This document shows positions 22,104 through 33,740 of a DNA stretch of 64,000 nt, piece after piece. The stretch is from positions 200,999,481-201,063,480 of the forward strand of contig NC_084798.1 in NCBI RefSeq assembly GCF_963169125.1, given 5' to 3'. Under the pieces are notes generated by a model. The model did no database searches and was not told the DNA's origin. It saw only the letters and a program-made list of their open reading frames with translations. The stretch is from Humulus lupulus (lineage: Eukaryota; Streptophyta; Magnoliopsida; Rosales; Cannabaceae). Every line of letters starts with the position of its first letter. Positions within the stretch are counted from its first letter, which is position 1. A program made the translations under genes and the position numbers.

Positions 22104-24794
22104 ATGAAAAATTTAATAGGGCGGATGGAAGAAAATGAAGCAAGAGCATGCCTGAACGAACTACTACGTAGTGAAGAGATCCATTGGAGAAAAAAAAATC
22201 CACAATTCCATGGTTCAAAGAGGGGGATAAAAGAACAAAATTTGTTCATGGCTCCACTATCATTCAGTGGAGACAAAAATTCATCCACTCTATAAAAAGC
22301 CAAAAAAGGGAATGGTTATCTTCTTAGACCTCAATAGGCAATCGTTTCATGGAAAAGTTTAGCAAAACTTTCAGAGCACCTGCAACTCGGTTCCATTTGG
22401 ATCTTGAACTGTTGAGTCCTAACTTTATCTCAGAAGACATGAACTCTGTTTTGACTAAAATCCCAAATGATATTGAGATTGTGGACATTTTCAATGCAAT
22501 TAACCCAGATAAGGCTCTAGGCTTTGATGGGATGCCCGCGTCGTTTTATAGACACCATTGCGAGATCATTGCCCAAGACGTTCTAAGAATGGTGAAACAT
22601 TTCTTCATCCATACAGAACTGCCTCAAGAATTGAACAAGGCAAATATTGTTCTTCTGCCTAAAAAAGAGCACCCAGGCTTGTGAATGAGTTTAGACCTAT
22701 TGCACTCTGCAACATTGCCTACAAGAACGTCTCTAAACTTCTGGAAAATCGTCTTCCAAATATTCTGCCGAAGGTGGTATCATCTATGCAATATGCATTT
22801 GTTGGGGGTCGAGTTATCCAGGACAACTCTATGGTTGTTCAAGAAATACTCCACTCTATGCAAACAAAAAGGACAAAAGGAGGCCATTTCTTGCTCAAAT
22901 TGGATTTGGAAAAAACATTTGATTTTCATGATTGGAAGTTTTTAGAGACGGTGCTTCTTAAATGGGGTTTCCACACCACGTTTGTGGGTTGGATAATCAA
23001 ATGTGTGACAACATCGTCCTTCTCGCTTATGCTCAATGGGAGTCCCTTCGCTTCTTTACTATCAACTAGGGGATTGAGGCAAGGAGATCCTCTTTTACCG
23101 GCATTATTCATAATTGCTACAAATATCCTTTCAAGAATGCTAGTAAGGGCCAAAAGTGATAAAAATATTATAGGTATATGGGTGGCACATAATGCACCGA
23201 TTATTAGCCACTTGTTCTTTATGAACTACATAATCTTGGTGGGGAAAGCATCGGCAAAAAAGGCTAAGGGTTTCTCATAATGTCTAGACAAGTTTTTTAA
23301 ATGGTTGGAGCAGAATGTTAGCAAGATAAAATTATACGTGTTCTTCTCTAAGTGTGTTCCAAACACCATCAAATTGCAGTTAACTGACCTACTCCAGATT
23401 TGGAGGGTAAGAAAGGACGCAATACACCTCGGTCTCCCTATTTTGAGGTCGAAATCTAAAACTCAGGACATGGCTTTCATCTTGAATAAATTCAATTCCA
23501 AGGTTCAAGGATGGAAATCTAAGATGATCTCAAATGCAGGTAGGACAACATTAGTCCAAGTAGTGGGATCGTCTTTAGTATCCTATATTACTGCTTTTGG
23601 CCCAATCCCAAAAAGAATGACTGAGAAGATTGATCAAGCTCTTAGATCCTTTTGGTGGGGCAACATAAATACTAAAAGAGGAGTCCACATTGCATCATGG
23701 GGAAAGTTATGTAAACCGAAACTCTTTGGGGGTTTAAGCTTTCAGTCTTCTAAAGCAATGAATGAGGCCTTTATGGCAAAACGGATTTGGGAATTATTGA
23801 CTGATAAGAAAGGTTTATGGCATGATGTCGTCCACTCGAAGTATTTGAAAAATGCAGGTATACTGAACTATCAACTCAAGTCGAATGAAACTTTTGGATG
23901 GAAGACAATTGTAGAGGCTAGAGGTCTAATTCTGAAAGGTTTGTGCCGAAAGATTGGCAATGGAAGATCCACATCCATATGGTTTGATGATTGGCTACCC
24001 ACGACACCTCATAGACTGACTCCGTCAATGGATGCTACTCACGACATTAGTTGGGTGATTCAATTTATGGTAAACAATAAGTTGTGTAAACCAATGCTTC
24101 ACCAATGGTTTGCTCCTACTAACATTAAATGTATAATCAACTTACCACTGTCGAGGATTGATAAGGATGATGGATGGTTATGGCATGCTGATTCTTCAGG
24201 TACTTTTTCCATCCGCTCGGCTATCTCAATCCCCTATCTTGCGGAGGAAAAACCAAGTATTTGGAAGAAAATATGGAAAAGCAAACTCCATTCGAGATTA
24301 AAGTTACTCTGGTGGAAAATTCTTGCTGACTCTCTTCCTACGAGAGCTAGAATTGGGAAGTTATGGGACGTGGAAGATACTTGTTGTTTTTGTAAAAAAC
24401 ATGAAGAATCATCCTTCCATTTATTTTGGAAATGTGGATTTGTTACGAGGTTATGGTTCATTTGCTTGCATGGGTTAAGGTCAGAATTAGTTAATGCTAC
24501 CAATTGGGAGGAATGGTTTGCTAATTTTGAGGATCCTAGTAGCCGGCCAAATCTGCTTCCCTTGCAGGAGTTCTTTCTCCAAGCTTCGGTTCCTGTGGAA
24601 GTAGTTTGGAGAGAAAGGAATGAGGTACTCATGGCGCCATTCCAAAGAGTTTCTTGAAGATGCATTAAACTTTCTCTACAGGCTCACTGACTAGTCGTAT
24701 GCTACGGACATGATCGAAGCCAATCTGTAAAGATGGCTTCCCCCACCACTTGGTTGGGTAAGTTTTACAACTGATGTGGCTATTGAGGCCACTG
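22104..24794 (+). pseudogene. LINE ORF2: reverse transcriptase and zf-RVT, active site lost
   Basis: The pre-RT block RSEEIHWRKKNPQFHG lies at about 22170-22215. RT blocks follow: NPDKALGFDGMPASFYR, NEFRPIALCNIAYKNVSK, LLKLDLEKTFDF (motif A Asp kept) and RGLRQGDPLLPALF. In the position of the FADD box the sequence reads SHLFFMNYIILVG, so both catalytic Asp residues are gone. 23305-24657 carries the thumb and WKKIWKSKLHSRLKLLWW...CCFCKKHEESSFHLFWKC, the zf-RVT domain. A stop lies at about 22682 and another before 23305. The end (GWVSFTTDVAIEA) enters the RNase H domain and is cut by the 24795 insertion. Confidence 0.88.
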
Positions 24795-25224
24795 TGTAAC
24801 ACCCCACGTCACTATAGCTGCTTCCTAGAATGACGGTTGGCCCTACAAACCAACACGAGTCTTTCCAGCATGCTTTGTCTTCACTTGCACGCTTCCTGGG
24901 AAAACTTCCCAATATGTCACCCATCATGAAACTACTCCAGGTCAAGCACACTTAACTTTGGAGTTCTCAAGTGATGGGCCACCGAAAAGAAGATGCATCC
25001 TGTTGACATAGGTAGTACCCATCAATCCATTTAAGTCCTCTTTAACTGTGTATTCCCATACCTACATAGTCTTAGAATTATCACACTTGACATTCCCCAG
25101 GCGATGTGGGATTGCATAGCTTTTACCCAGTCTTTCCCCCTACAGATCACGAGATTCTGACTGTCACAAAAACCCTCTCTTAGGGGTCCGACGTCCTTGT
25201 CGGCCACACTTCCTGCTGGGCCAA

Positions 25225-25237
25225 GGCTTTGATACCA
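25225..25237 (-). other. Primer-binding site (initiator tRNA-Met type)
   Basis: The minus strand reads TGGTATCAAAGCC, one base different from the usual TGGTATCAGAGC. It is placed three bases after the LTR end at 25241. It fixes the orientation and retroelement nature of the TGTAAC family. Confidence 0.75.
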
Positions 25238-25686
25238 TGTTGTAACGCCCTGGGAAACCAGAACCATCACACTGTATATTTTAAATAGTGCTTAACTAGC
25301 TAAACGAATCATTATGCCATAAGCGTGCATCTAAGTATTATTAATGGCCAGGTGTAAAATCTCGATCAAAAGGAATAGATATTTTATTAAAAAAGTTAAA
25401 TTGTACGTGGGATCCCATAATAGTATTTACAAAGTTGTTTACAATAAAAAATAGTCATTAAAATTCAAAAGTTACAATCCGCCGACCTAAGCGGCAAAAA
25501 TAGGGTTAAACCCTAGTTCCCCTGAAACACCTTGGTCGTGGTGGTCAAACGGTAGCATATGTACACGTTGCCACCTAAGCTCTCCACTCAAGGCTGGGTA
25601 AGATTTTATTTCCCTTTACCTGCACCACATAGCACCCGTGAGCCAAGGTTCAGTAAGAAAACTTATTACTGCTTTTATACAAGTAT

Positions 25687-25900
25687 GGGGAAATAGCGAC
25701 AAAAGTACCCAATGTTTTATGAAACAAGTGATTTAGTACCCAATCTTTTTTTGGTGGGAATAGTACCCATTGTCCACTTCTGTTGGTATCCTTCGATACC
25801 CAGCCCAATTCCGTCTTATTTTTTCCACATGTACAGTGGAGATTAATTCACCATTTAGTATTTTAAAAACCAAAATTTGAAATAAAAAAGCGTTTTATTT
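25687..25900. repeat. Left TIR of the MULE
   Basis: Pairs with 31460-31673 in inverted orientation. GTACCC words occur at 25705, 25736 and 25763, giving direct repeats about 30 bp apart inside the arm. Confidence 0.9.
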
Positions 25901-27089
25901 TAAAACAAACTAAAAATTAAAAACAAAACACAAATACATGAACGACTGAAGAAGACAAGTAGCAGTGGAGGAAAATGGAGGGTGAAAGTTCGTATTTTTC
26001 CAGTGGATCAAAAGCAATGCCCCGAATTTGTAGGGGTGGGAGTCGATTGCGACCGCGACAACAATGTGATTGTGGCTTGGAAAGTGTAATCAGAGCCTCT
26101 TAGACTGAAGCAAATCCTCGGAGAAGATTTCAAACTTGTTGGTTAATGAAAGTAAGTGTGGATAAATTTGTTTTCTCTTTTTTTGTATCTGGGTTTTCTT
26201 CATCTAGGTTTTCTTCTTACTTTATGCCAGTCAGAAGGGGGTTGGATTTTTTCCAGTGGGTGGATCTAGAAATTAATCAAAGTGGAAGGGTTGTCATTCC
26301 AAACTGGAGAAAAAAATTGAGGGAGAAACTTGGAACGTCGAAGATCTCTTAGAGTCTAAAATACCAAGTCTAAAACGTGGGAACAAGACAATTATGGGTG
26401 AAGGTCATGTTTGCAGTACTTGTGGTCACTTCCTTAAAAAAGATTGGATTGGTATAAGTTGGGGAAAGTTCATTTTCATTGTATCTGTAATTGTATTAGT
26501 CTGGTGTTTGAAATTTTAGACATTGTGTGATTTTGGTTAAAAAAAAGTACTTGATACAAGACAATGGTGTTTGTTTCAGTTGTCAAAGTGCTAGTTTCAT
26601 TGTATCTGTAATGCAGCAAGTCTAACATGAATGAATGGATTTTGACAATTGTGCATGTTCTGGTTAAATTCTGGTCATGTTAGTTTAAGTTCATTATGCT
26701 TAATTTCACAGATGCAAATAATAATTTTGACTACATGGTATCATGTGGAAAATCCATACAAGATGCAAGGTCATAATTGGCACCCAATATGGAAAATAAA
26801 AAAATATAATTGACACCCAAATTGATAGACAGATGCAAGTCATAATTCATAGACAAAAAAGTCATATCAATTTGCTAAATAAACAGGCTCCACAAAATAC
26901 TTAACCAAATCACAAGGTCCACACCATATACATTTGTACACAAAATTAGGCCAAAGATGCCTGAAAACAAAGGTCACAAATGACCCAAAATAGTCTTAAC
27001 AACGAAAGATGACAGACACACTATAACTTAGATTCTAAGATGGTGTTGGTTGAGATGAGGAAAATGTTGTTGCTGGTCCACTCTGTCTT

Positions 27090-27805
27090 TGTAACATCCT
27101 CCTAATCCAGGACCGTTACACTGTGTACTTTAAATTGTGCCAGACTTGCTAACTAAGTCGTTTGGTTTAGAATGAGTAACTAAGGTTAATGTCAAGGGTT
27201 AGAGTTAAAAATTTTGGTCAAAAGAAATGTTGACTTTCATTTAAGAAGTTCCATACAGATATGGGATCCCAAAATACTACAACTAAACTTTTGAAAAGGT
27301 ATATATACATCAAAAGTTACATTCAGCCGGCCTAAGCGGCAAAAACAGGGCTACAACTCTAGTTCCTCTAAGATATCCCCAGCAATGGTGGTCGAGCAGC
27401 CGCATATGTACACGCTGCCACCGAAGCTCTCCAACTCATGGCTGGTCAAGCTTTCCTTTCCCCTTACCGGCACCACAAAGCACCCGTGAGCCAAGGCTCA
27501 GCAAGAAAACTCAACATTTTCATAAACAAAAAATATAAACTTCTAGATATTTATCTAGCTTGCCCAGCTATAATAATAACCTACATAAACAGTCATTCAG
27601 TTACGAACAAGTGGTCATTGGACCAATTAGGGACCGCTGCCTTGAACAGTTGGCCATAGAGCAAACCCCGAGGCCTACGCCCTAGCTACGTGACCATAGA
27701 ATCACCTGGGGCTCTCGCCCTTAGCTCTGAGTAACTAGCCATAGAGCTAAACCAACCCCTTGGTTCAAGGCCTTAAGCCTTATTAGGTAATTTTGGGACG
27801 TTACA
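27090..27805 (-). mobile_element. Shortened TGTAAC-family LTR nested in the MULE (716 bp)
   Basis: Starts TGTAACATCC and ends GGGACGTTACA, with a perfect TSD gtctt (27085-27089 and 27806-27810). It matches the outer LTR and the 51415 copy over the GCCGGCCTAAGCGGCAAAAA and GCACCCGTGAGCC phrases but is less than a third of their length. It is an internally shortened member. The insertion postdates the MULE. Confidence 0.88.
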
Positions 27806-28237
27806 GTCTTCCTCTTCTCCTCTGTGTGTTTTGTTCTTGAGATGCAGTGGCTTGCTGAAAGGGTGGTGGCTGGGATGAGGAAGTTACAGCTGTTGGTTGT
27901 CTTCCATGGGGTCTTCCACTTCTCCTAGGTGTGTGTTTCTCTTGAGATGCAATGGCTTGTTGAGAGGGTGGTGGCTGAGATGATGAAGTTGTTGTTGCTG
28001 CATCTCTTGCATTAATTTTGGCTCTCCTCTTCTGCCTTTTCTTAGTGTCAGCATGTGGATTTTTAGAGGTGTTCTGCCCATTTTCTTGGCAACAATAGGT
28101 TGCAATAAATAAATAAAAAGAAAATTAACTAAAACATTTATAAAATCATAATTGAAAAGAAAACTAACTAAAAATAATTGATGATTGAATACCTGTGTCA
28201 CTGCTGGATTCTAGCAAGTGACTCTTGAATGTCCTGT

Positions 28238-31200
28238 TTATTTACAATTACTGTTATGGTTTGGTTGACCAAACCTTCTTTTTTTGGTTGCATTGGTGTC
28301 ATCTTCATCAAGTGTATTTTTCCTTGTCTTCTTTGATCTTCCAAGCAAGTTTGATTCAGTTAGGGGGTAAATTGGATTCAAACCAGGATTTGGCCACTTA
28401 TCAAGACTTGGCATTGGTCCAATAACTACAGCATATTGTGCTTGAAAGTCTTCTTTTTTGTATGCATCAATTATAATATCATAAACCTTCAAGTTGGAAC
28501 TCCATACACAGGCCAATGCATGCCCATATGGTACCCCACTCAATTCAAAAGCTCTACAAGTGCATGTCCGAGTAGCTAGGTTACATGAAAAGCTCTCACT
28601 ACCTAGATAAGTAACCTGAAACATGTTTGCATATGCTCTAATACATGAACAATGCCTGGCCTCTTGCTTGTTCTTCTCTATGATATCTAGAATTTTCTTC
28701 CCCACAGGTTCCAACCACTTTACCACACTTTCTCTTTTCTTACATAATCTAGACATCAACCAGAACCAAATTTTCTCCAACAAAGCTACGATGGGCTTTT
28801 CCCTTGCATCCAATATGGCAGAGTTCAAACTCTCACACAAATTTTTCAAGAGCATGTCACATTTGACATGCAATCTAAAGTGTGGCTTGCTCCATTCAGT
28901 TGGAGCCTTCTTCATTAACCAACATATGCCTTCTCATTCACCTCCTTCATTTCAGCCATCCTCCTCTTGAAATATTCTGGTGTTGTGGCTTGTGCACAAG
29001 CCCACAACTTTTGTTTTAGAAGAAGACCTGGAAACTTCTTTTTAAAGTTGGCATGTAAATGTCTCACACAAAATCTTATCTCAGCACCATCAAACAGGGA
29101 ACCTAAAGCATTTTCTAACCCTTTTTGTCTATCACTAATCAATGTATATCTCCTAGTGTCAATAACCTCCAAATCCTCCTTCAACAATTTTAAAAACCAA
29201 TTCCATGTGTCTGTATTTTCCTTCTCGCAAATAGCATATGCAATTGGAAACATGCCATTATTTTCATCAATACCCACAGCAACCAGCAACATACCTTTGC
29301 AGTACCCTTTTAGGAAACAGCCATCCAAGCCAATAAGTGGTCTGCAAGCCTTGAATCCCTCCTTGCAAGCTTTGAGGCAGATATAAACTCTCTAAAACAA
29401 CCTCTTGTCATTGACAATGTTACTTTTGATAATGGTTGTGCTCCCTGGATTGTGGTGTAGGAGTTGTTTGCAATAATCATCCAAAACTCTATACTGCTCC
29501 TTCATATAACCTTCCATTATTTCTTTGGCCTTGTTCGTGGTGTTGTAGAATGCATAGGAGGATGTGTCTGAGAACTTTGTTTTTGCAGTCAAGGTGTTGA
29601 AGTTGTTGTAAGTCATATTTGGGTTCATTCTAAAGTCTTCGATGAAATGCTTGGCCAACCAAGTAGCAGTCACTTTCTTGTTGTCAGATACAATGCCACA
29701 ACTATGCACATCCATCAGTGTATTGGCTCTGAATGTTGTGTAGTCTTTTGTCTGGACCCTAGCATACAATGTCCAGCCACAACCCTTCCCTTTACAAACT
29801 GCTCTTATCTTCACAGAATTATTGGTCATATAAGTGAACTCCCTGTTAGTGCTTATGAATTTCTTAGTCAGAGCCTCCCTAAGTTGCTCCTTACTAGCAA
29901 ACTTCAACCCAAGTTTAAACGTGAAATCCTTCCAGCCAGTCCTTGGATGGAACTCTTTTTTCCTCTCTTAACCCCACCTACTTCTTCAGCACTCTTCAAA
30001 CTCCTCAGATCATTAGACTCATATTCACTATCAAACCCTCCTATGTCTTCTTGGTTGCAGGTATCAGTCACTGAACTCCACCAGTTGCTAGGGTGTTCAA
30101 CATTATCGCCAAAATGCCTCTCCTCATCCTCATCTAGGGCATACTCTTCTTCAATAAAGTCTCGACCAGGTTGTGGTTATGTCTCAATAGGTTGTGTCTC
30201 ATCAGGCCCTCCACTTTGCCCAAAAGAAGTTTTTGTCTCAAAAGGCTCTTGAACAATGCCAATTGAAGTTTTTTTTTTGTGACTATACAACCCCTTCACT
30301 TTGCCTAGTTTCAGGTTCATAAAATCCAGCACATTTCCTATTTGCTGGTTCAGATTGGGCTTCCCCAAAACCATCCGCGTGGCCTATATTAATTTTTTGT
30401 CGGGCCTCATTACTTGGCTGATCAGTGTGACTTTCTGGTTGTTGGACTTGGGCCATGTCTTCCACACCAGCTGGGACATTTTGGGCCTGCTCTTCCTAAC
30501 TGTCAGTATCTACCAAATCAACTATCTCTATACTCGAGTCATTTTCATACTCACCCTCATAATCATCACTCCAATTATTAGCCTCAGCATCTTGATTCCA
30601 ATCATCTGGCATGTGCATAATGAACTCTCAAAGCCTTCTGAGTCATCTTCACCAGTTGGCATTTGAAAGTCATTTGCCTCCAACTCCATCATCTCTTCTT
30701 TGCTCATCACATGATCATCTGATTTGGCCCAAACCCTCACATCTACTTCCACTTCAGCATCATTAGGAATCTCCTCAATACAACATCTCTTAAGTGGAGG
30801 TGGAGCTTCATCATTGACCTTATTGGTATCACCACTACAACCAATTTGAGGCACAGAGCCTTGCAGAACAACATACACATCAATTAATTACCTTATTTGA
30901 ATATGTCAAAACAAAATCAGAGTATCCAATGCAAACATCCCCATGTGGGTTAGCCAAAACAACGTACTTTACAATCCAAGCCTTTTACTTTCACTAGATA
31001 AATTTGGTAAAAGTACAAGGTTGACAGTACAATTGCAATGGAAAACTAAACAAAACCCATTAAACAATTCAATTAACAACCATACACATTTTCCAGTAAT
31101 TCAACTAAACCTACCCCGAACTTCAACAAACAAGAAAAGGCAATGATAAAGCCATTTACTTAACCTATTAATTCAAAAAATAAAGAGTAAGCTCAAGAAA

Positions 31201-31250
31201 GCACTTACCATAAACTGGAACTAGCTCGTTTGGTTTCCGAAACGACGACA
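28238..31250 (-). pseudogene. MULE transposase gene (MuDR DBD, MULE DDE, SWIM), broken
   Basis: Reading right to left. An acidic N-terminal region (30880-29950) is followed by a DNA-binding block, 29907-29392 (CKGKGCGWTLYARVQ..DVHSC, with spaced Cys/His). The DDE block is 29380-28915: LDGCFLKGYCKGMLL (first Asp), YTLISDRQKGLENAL (second Asp) and IRFCVRHLHANFKKKFPG. 28915-28238 carries TCTCRAFELSGVPYGHALACV, the SWIM zinc finger, where the third ligand Cys appears as Tyr. A premature stop at about 29391 and a one-base frameshift at about 28917 break the frame. A possible first exon ends near 31208. The protein would cut and paste the element. Domain order is diagnostic of plant MULEs. Confidence 0.85.
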
Positions 31251-31459
31251 TTCCATAGGAGCAAATCGTCGTCTTCCCTCTCTTTGAAAATGAAAATGCA
31301 AAACTAGTTCTTCGTTTTCGTAGCAAATGGTGGCTGGGTTTAGGGATTTATTTGGGTTTTGTTTTTTAAATGGGGTGTTTTCTGGGTTTGTTCTTCTTTA
31401 GTCGCTCATGTATTTGTGTTTTGCTTTTAATTTTCAGTTTTTTTTTCTTTTGTTTTTAA

Positions 31460-31673
31460 ATAAAATGTTTTTTTTATTTCAAATTTTGGTTTCTAAAATA
31501 CTAAACGGTGAATTAATCTCCACTGTACACGTGGACAAAATAAGATGGAATTGGGCTGGGTACTGATAGATACCAATGGAAGTGGACAATGGGTACTATT
31601 CCCACCAAAAAAAAGATTGGGTACTAAATCACTAGTTTATTAAAACATTGGGTACTTTTGTCGCTATGTCCCC
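31460..31673. repeat. Right TIR of the MULE
   Basis: Inverted partner of the left arm, with the same GGGTAC words and the shared block around CTAAACGGTGAATTAATCTC (31501-31520). Confidence 0.9.
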
Positions 31674-33026
31674 TACAAGTATTAATAAATGACCATGGGG
31701 TCCTGTGCCCTGAATAGATGACTGTTAAGTTATCCTGGGGTCCTACGCCCTAAATAGATGACTGTTAAGTCATCCTAGGGTCTTGTGCCCTAAGCCATGT
31801 GACCATCAAGTCACCTGGGCCTTTTAGCCCTGGCTCTAAGTAACTAGCCATAGACTAGCCAAGTGCTTTAGTTTTCTTCAACCATTAGGTCGGACGAGCG
31901 TATAATGCTTTGTTGATTAGATCTAATCATATCGACCAGTGATCGTTGCGCTATTTCCGCTCTTAACTCATAAGTCAATATCATACAACCCATGCTTAGC
32001 ACTATTGCCATTCCCAACTGATAAGTCAGAGCTTCACAACTAGCACTCAGCACTATTGGATTTTCTGATTGATAAGTCAGTGTGTTTCCCAAGTAAGAAA
32101 TACAGCCAAGCATTCATGATGCAACAGATATCCATAAATAAAGCACTCAACATGTTTCATCAATAATCATGTATGTCACATAATGTGTGCAATTTTCTTA
32201 CCTCAGGCTCGAGTGTAAAATAAGTTAAGAGCGACCCTTGAGAACGATCTTGACTTGGACTGTTAGCGGTAACCTCAACTAGGAATTGAATCCTTCCAGC
32301 TGCTGCAACTCAATCTTAAACCCCAAGCCTTAAAACCTTAAGCTTAAATCCTCTAACTTAGCTTCAACAATCAAACCAAAAGAGAGAGAGAGAAAGTGAT
32401 CGAGAGAGAAGAGAGAGAGAAAATGGTGCCCTGCTTTTGTTTATTTCCTTCTACATCTTTCCCTCTAGTCAAAACTATCTAATATAGCCCTAAATGACTA
32501 AAATACCCCTAGGGCCAACCTACTTCCTCAAAGTCTCACAAGGGCAGTTTGGTCATTCGTCACCTACCCCGTTAATCATAATTAACATCTCACAATTCTC
32601 ATTACTCCCAATATCCTCAAATAATTACCAAATTTTTTTCCATTACACGCTCAATTCTGGTAATGTATTAAGTACCAAATTACCCCTAGGCTCACCCCGA
32701 GTCCGGTAATTAACCCCGTTATGACTAAACTGCTAACTTTCTTCCTAGGACCACCTCATGTCGAATAGCTAAAATATATCCACATAATAATGTGGTCTCA
32801 CCCATATATCACATAAATATACAAATACGCCCTCAACATGCCAAAATTACGAAAATGCCCTTTTTATAAGAAATGACCCATATATATGCAAATACAATCA
32901 TATAATAATACAACACACATAATCATACATATAATCACATAATAATGCATTAAATCAATTATTGCCCTCCTTGCCTCCTAATCCAGGCACTAAGCCATAT
33001 CAAGGAATTTAGGACATTACACACTG

Positions 33027-33448
33027 GTTCTGTCATTGCAGCGGTGTGCAAGGGTTGTGATGGTGAGCTCATCTTGGCAACTGTGAAAAGAGTCGAAAAA
33101 TCAGACCCAACTTTGGTAGAAGGAAAAGTTGTTCTCCTAGCTGCTTTTGTAGCGAGATCACTCAACTTTAAGGCGGTGATCTTTCAGAGTGATAACCAAC
33201 TTGTGGTTAAAGCTCTTGCTAAGCGTAATCACCATGAAGTGGCGTTTCTTGATGATATTAGACAAGAGTTTCTGCAGCAGTTAAGCAACATTATGCATTG
33301 GGAGGTGGTAAAAATTGACAGGGAGATTAATTATCTGGCTCACAATGTTGCAAAGTATGCCCTCTATTTGGGTATAGATTGGCTAGTGGACCTGGAGAGT
33401 TGTGGTGATTCCATTGTGAATAACTATAAAGCTTGGAACTCCCCATAA
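33027..33448 (+). pseudogene. LINE C-terminal RNase H domain (after the insertion)
   Basis: Continues the LINE ORF2 frame: SVIAAVCKGCDGELILA, VEGKVVLLAAFVARSLNFKA, VIFQSDNQLVVKAL and INYLAHNVAKYAL. These are the RVT_3-type RNase H blocks with Glu and Asp ligands visible; the first Asp is on the far side of the insertion (FTTDVAIEA, about 24760). It ends at a stop at 33446-33448. About 290 bases of 3' UTR lead to the TA-rich tail. An RNase H at the C-terminus is typical of one clade of plant L1 elements. Confidence 0.85.
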
Positions 33449-33740
33449 ACCTATGCAGTGATGATGGCCCCTGCAAATCGTGGCATTTCTCACTGGCCCT
33501 GCCATTATCTTGCGAGGAATATTGTAGTGTTATGTAATGAAGTGTTGCGTGCTTTCTTTTCTATTTTATTATGTTGTTTTCTTATGACTCATATGTTAGT
33601 TTTGGTTTCAGTTTGTTTTGTCAGCTAGTTGTTAGCTTTAGTGTTTTTCAGAGCTGCTTGTATGGGAGTGCTCTAGTTTGTATCTACTTGTTTTCTAAGT
33701 AATCCATTTTTTGTTGCATTCCTGAATGCAGGGCTCACTT

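Larger units (their letters stand above)
25687..31673 (-). mobile_element. Mutator-like element with long TIRs and 9-bp TSD (5987 bp)
   Basis: The ends are GGGGAAATAGCGACAAAAGT and the reverse complement of ACTTTTGTCGCTATGTCCCC. The TIRs extend about 210 bp. A perfect 9-bp TSD, tacaagtat, is at 25678-25686 and 31674-31682. A broken MULE transposase gene lies on the minus strand, and a 716-bp TGTAAC LTR (27090-27805) is nested downstream of it. The stretch 25900-27080 is non-coding, with a short AT-rich remainder. The insertion lies inside the TGTAAC LTR that splits the LINE. Confidence 0.95.
24795..33021 (-). mobile_element. TGTAAC-family element inserted in the LINE: LTR plus PBS and short internal stub, hosting a MULE
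   Basis: A perfect TSD cactg (24790-24794 and 33022-33026) flanks the block, and removing it restores the LINE RNase H frame across the junction. On the minus strand the order is LTR (33021 to 25241, interrupted by the MULE at 25687-31673), TGGTATCAAAGCC primer-binding site (25237-25225), then about 430 bp of internal leader ending CGTGGGGTGTTACA at 24795. No second complete LTR and no gag-pol are present. This is a deletion derivative, and its PBS gives the orientation of the whole family. Minus-strand LTR text includes the CACCCGTGAGCC and GCTGGTCAAG phrases shared with other copies. Confidence 0.85.

Noticed and set aside
29647..30252. 201-codon Ser/Leu-rich plus-strand frame.
   Set aside because: Opposite strand of the MULE transposase gene, which carries the real domains.
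25241..33021. Considered the 25241 TGTAACGCCC as the true outer end of the element in the LINE.
   Set aside because: Its flank catgt does not match cactg on the right, while the TGTAAC at 24795 has a perfect cactg TSD and the LINE frame joins there.
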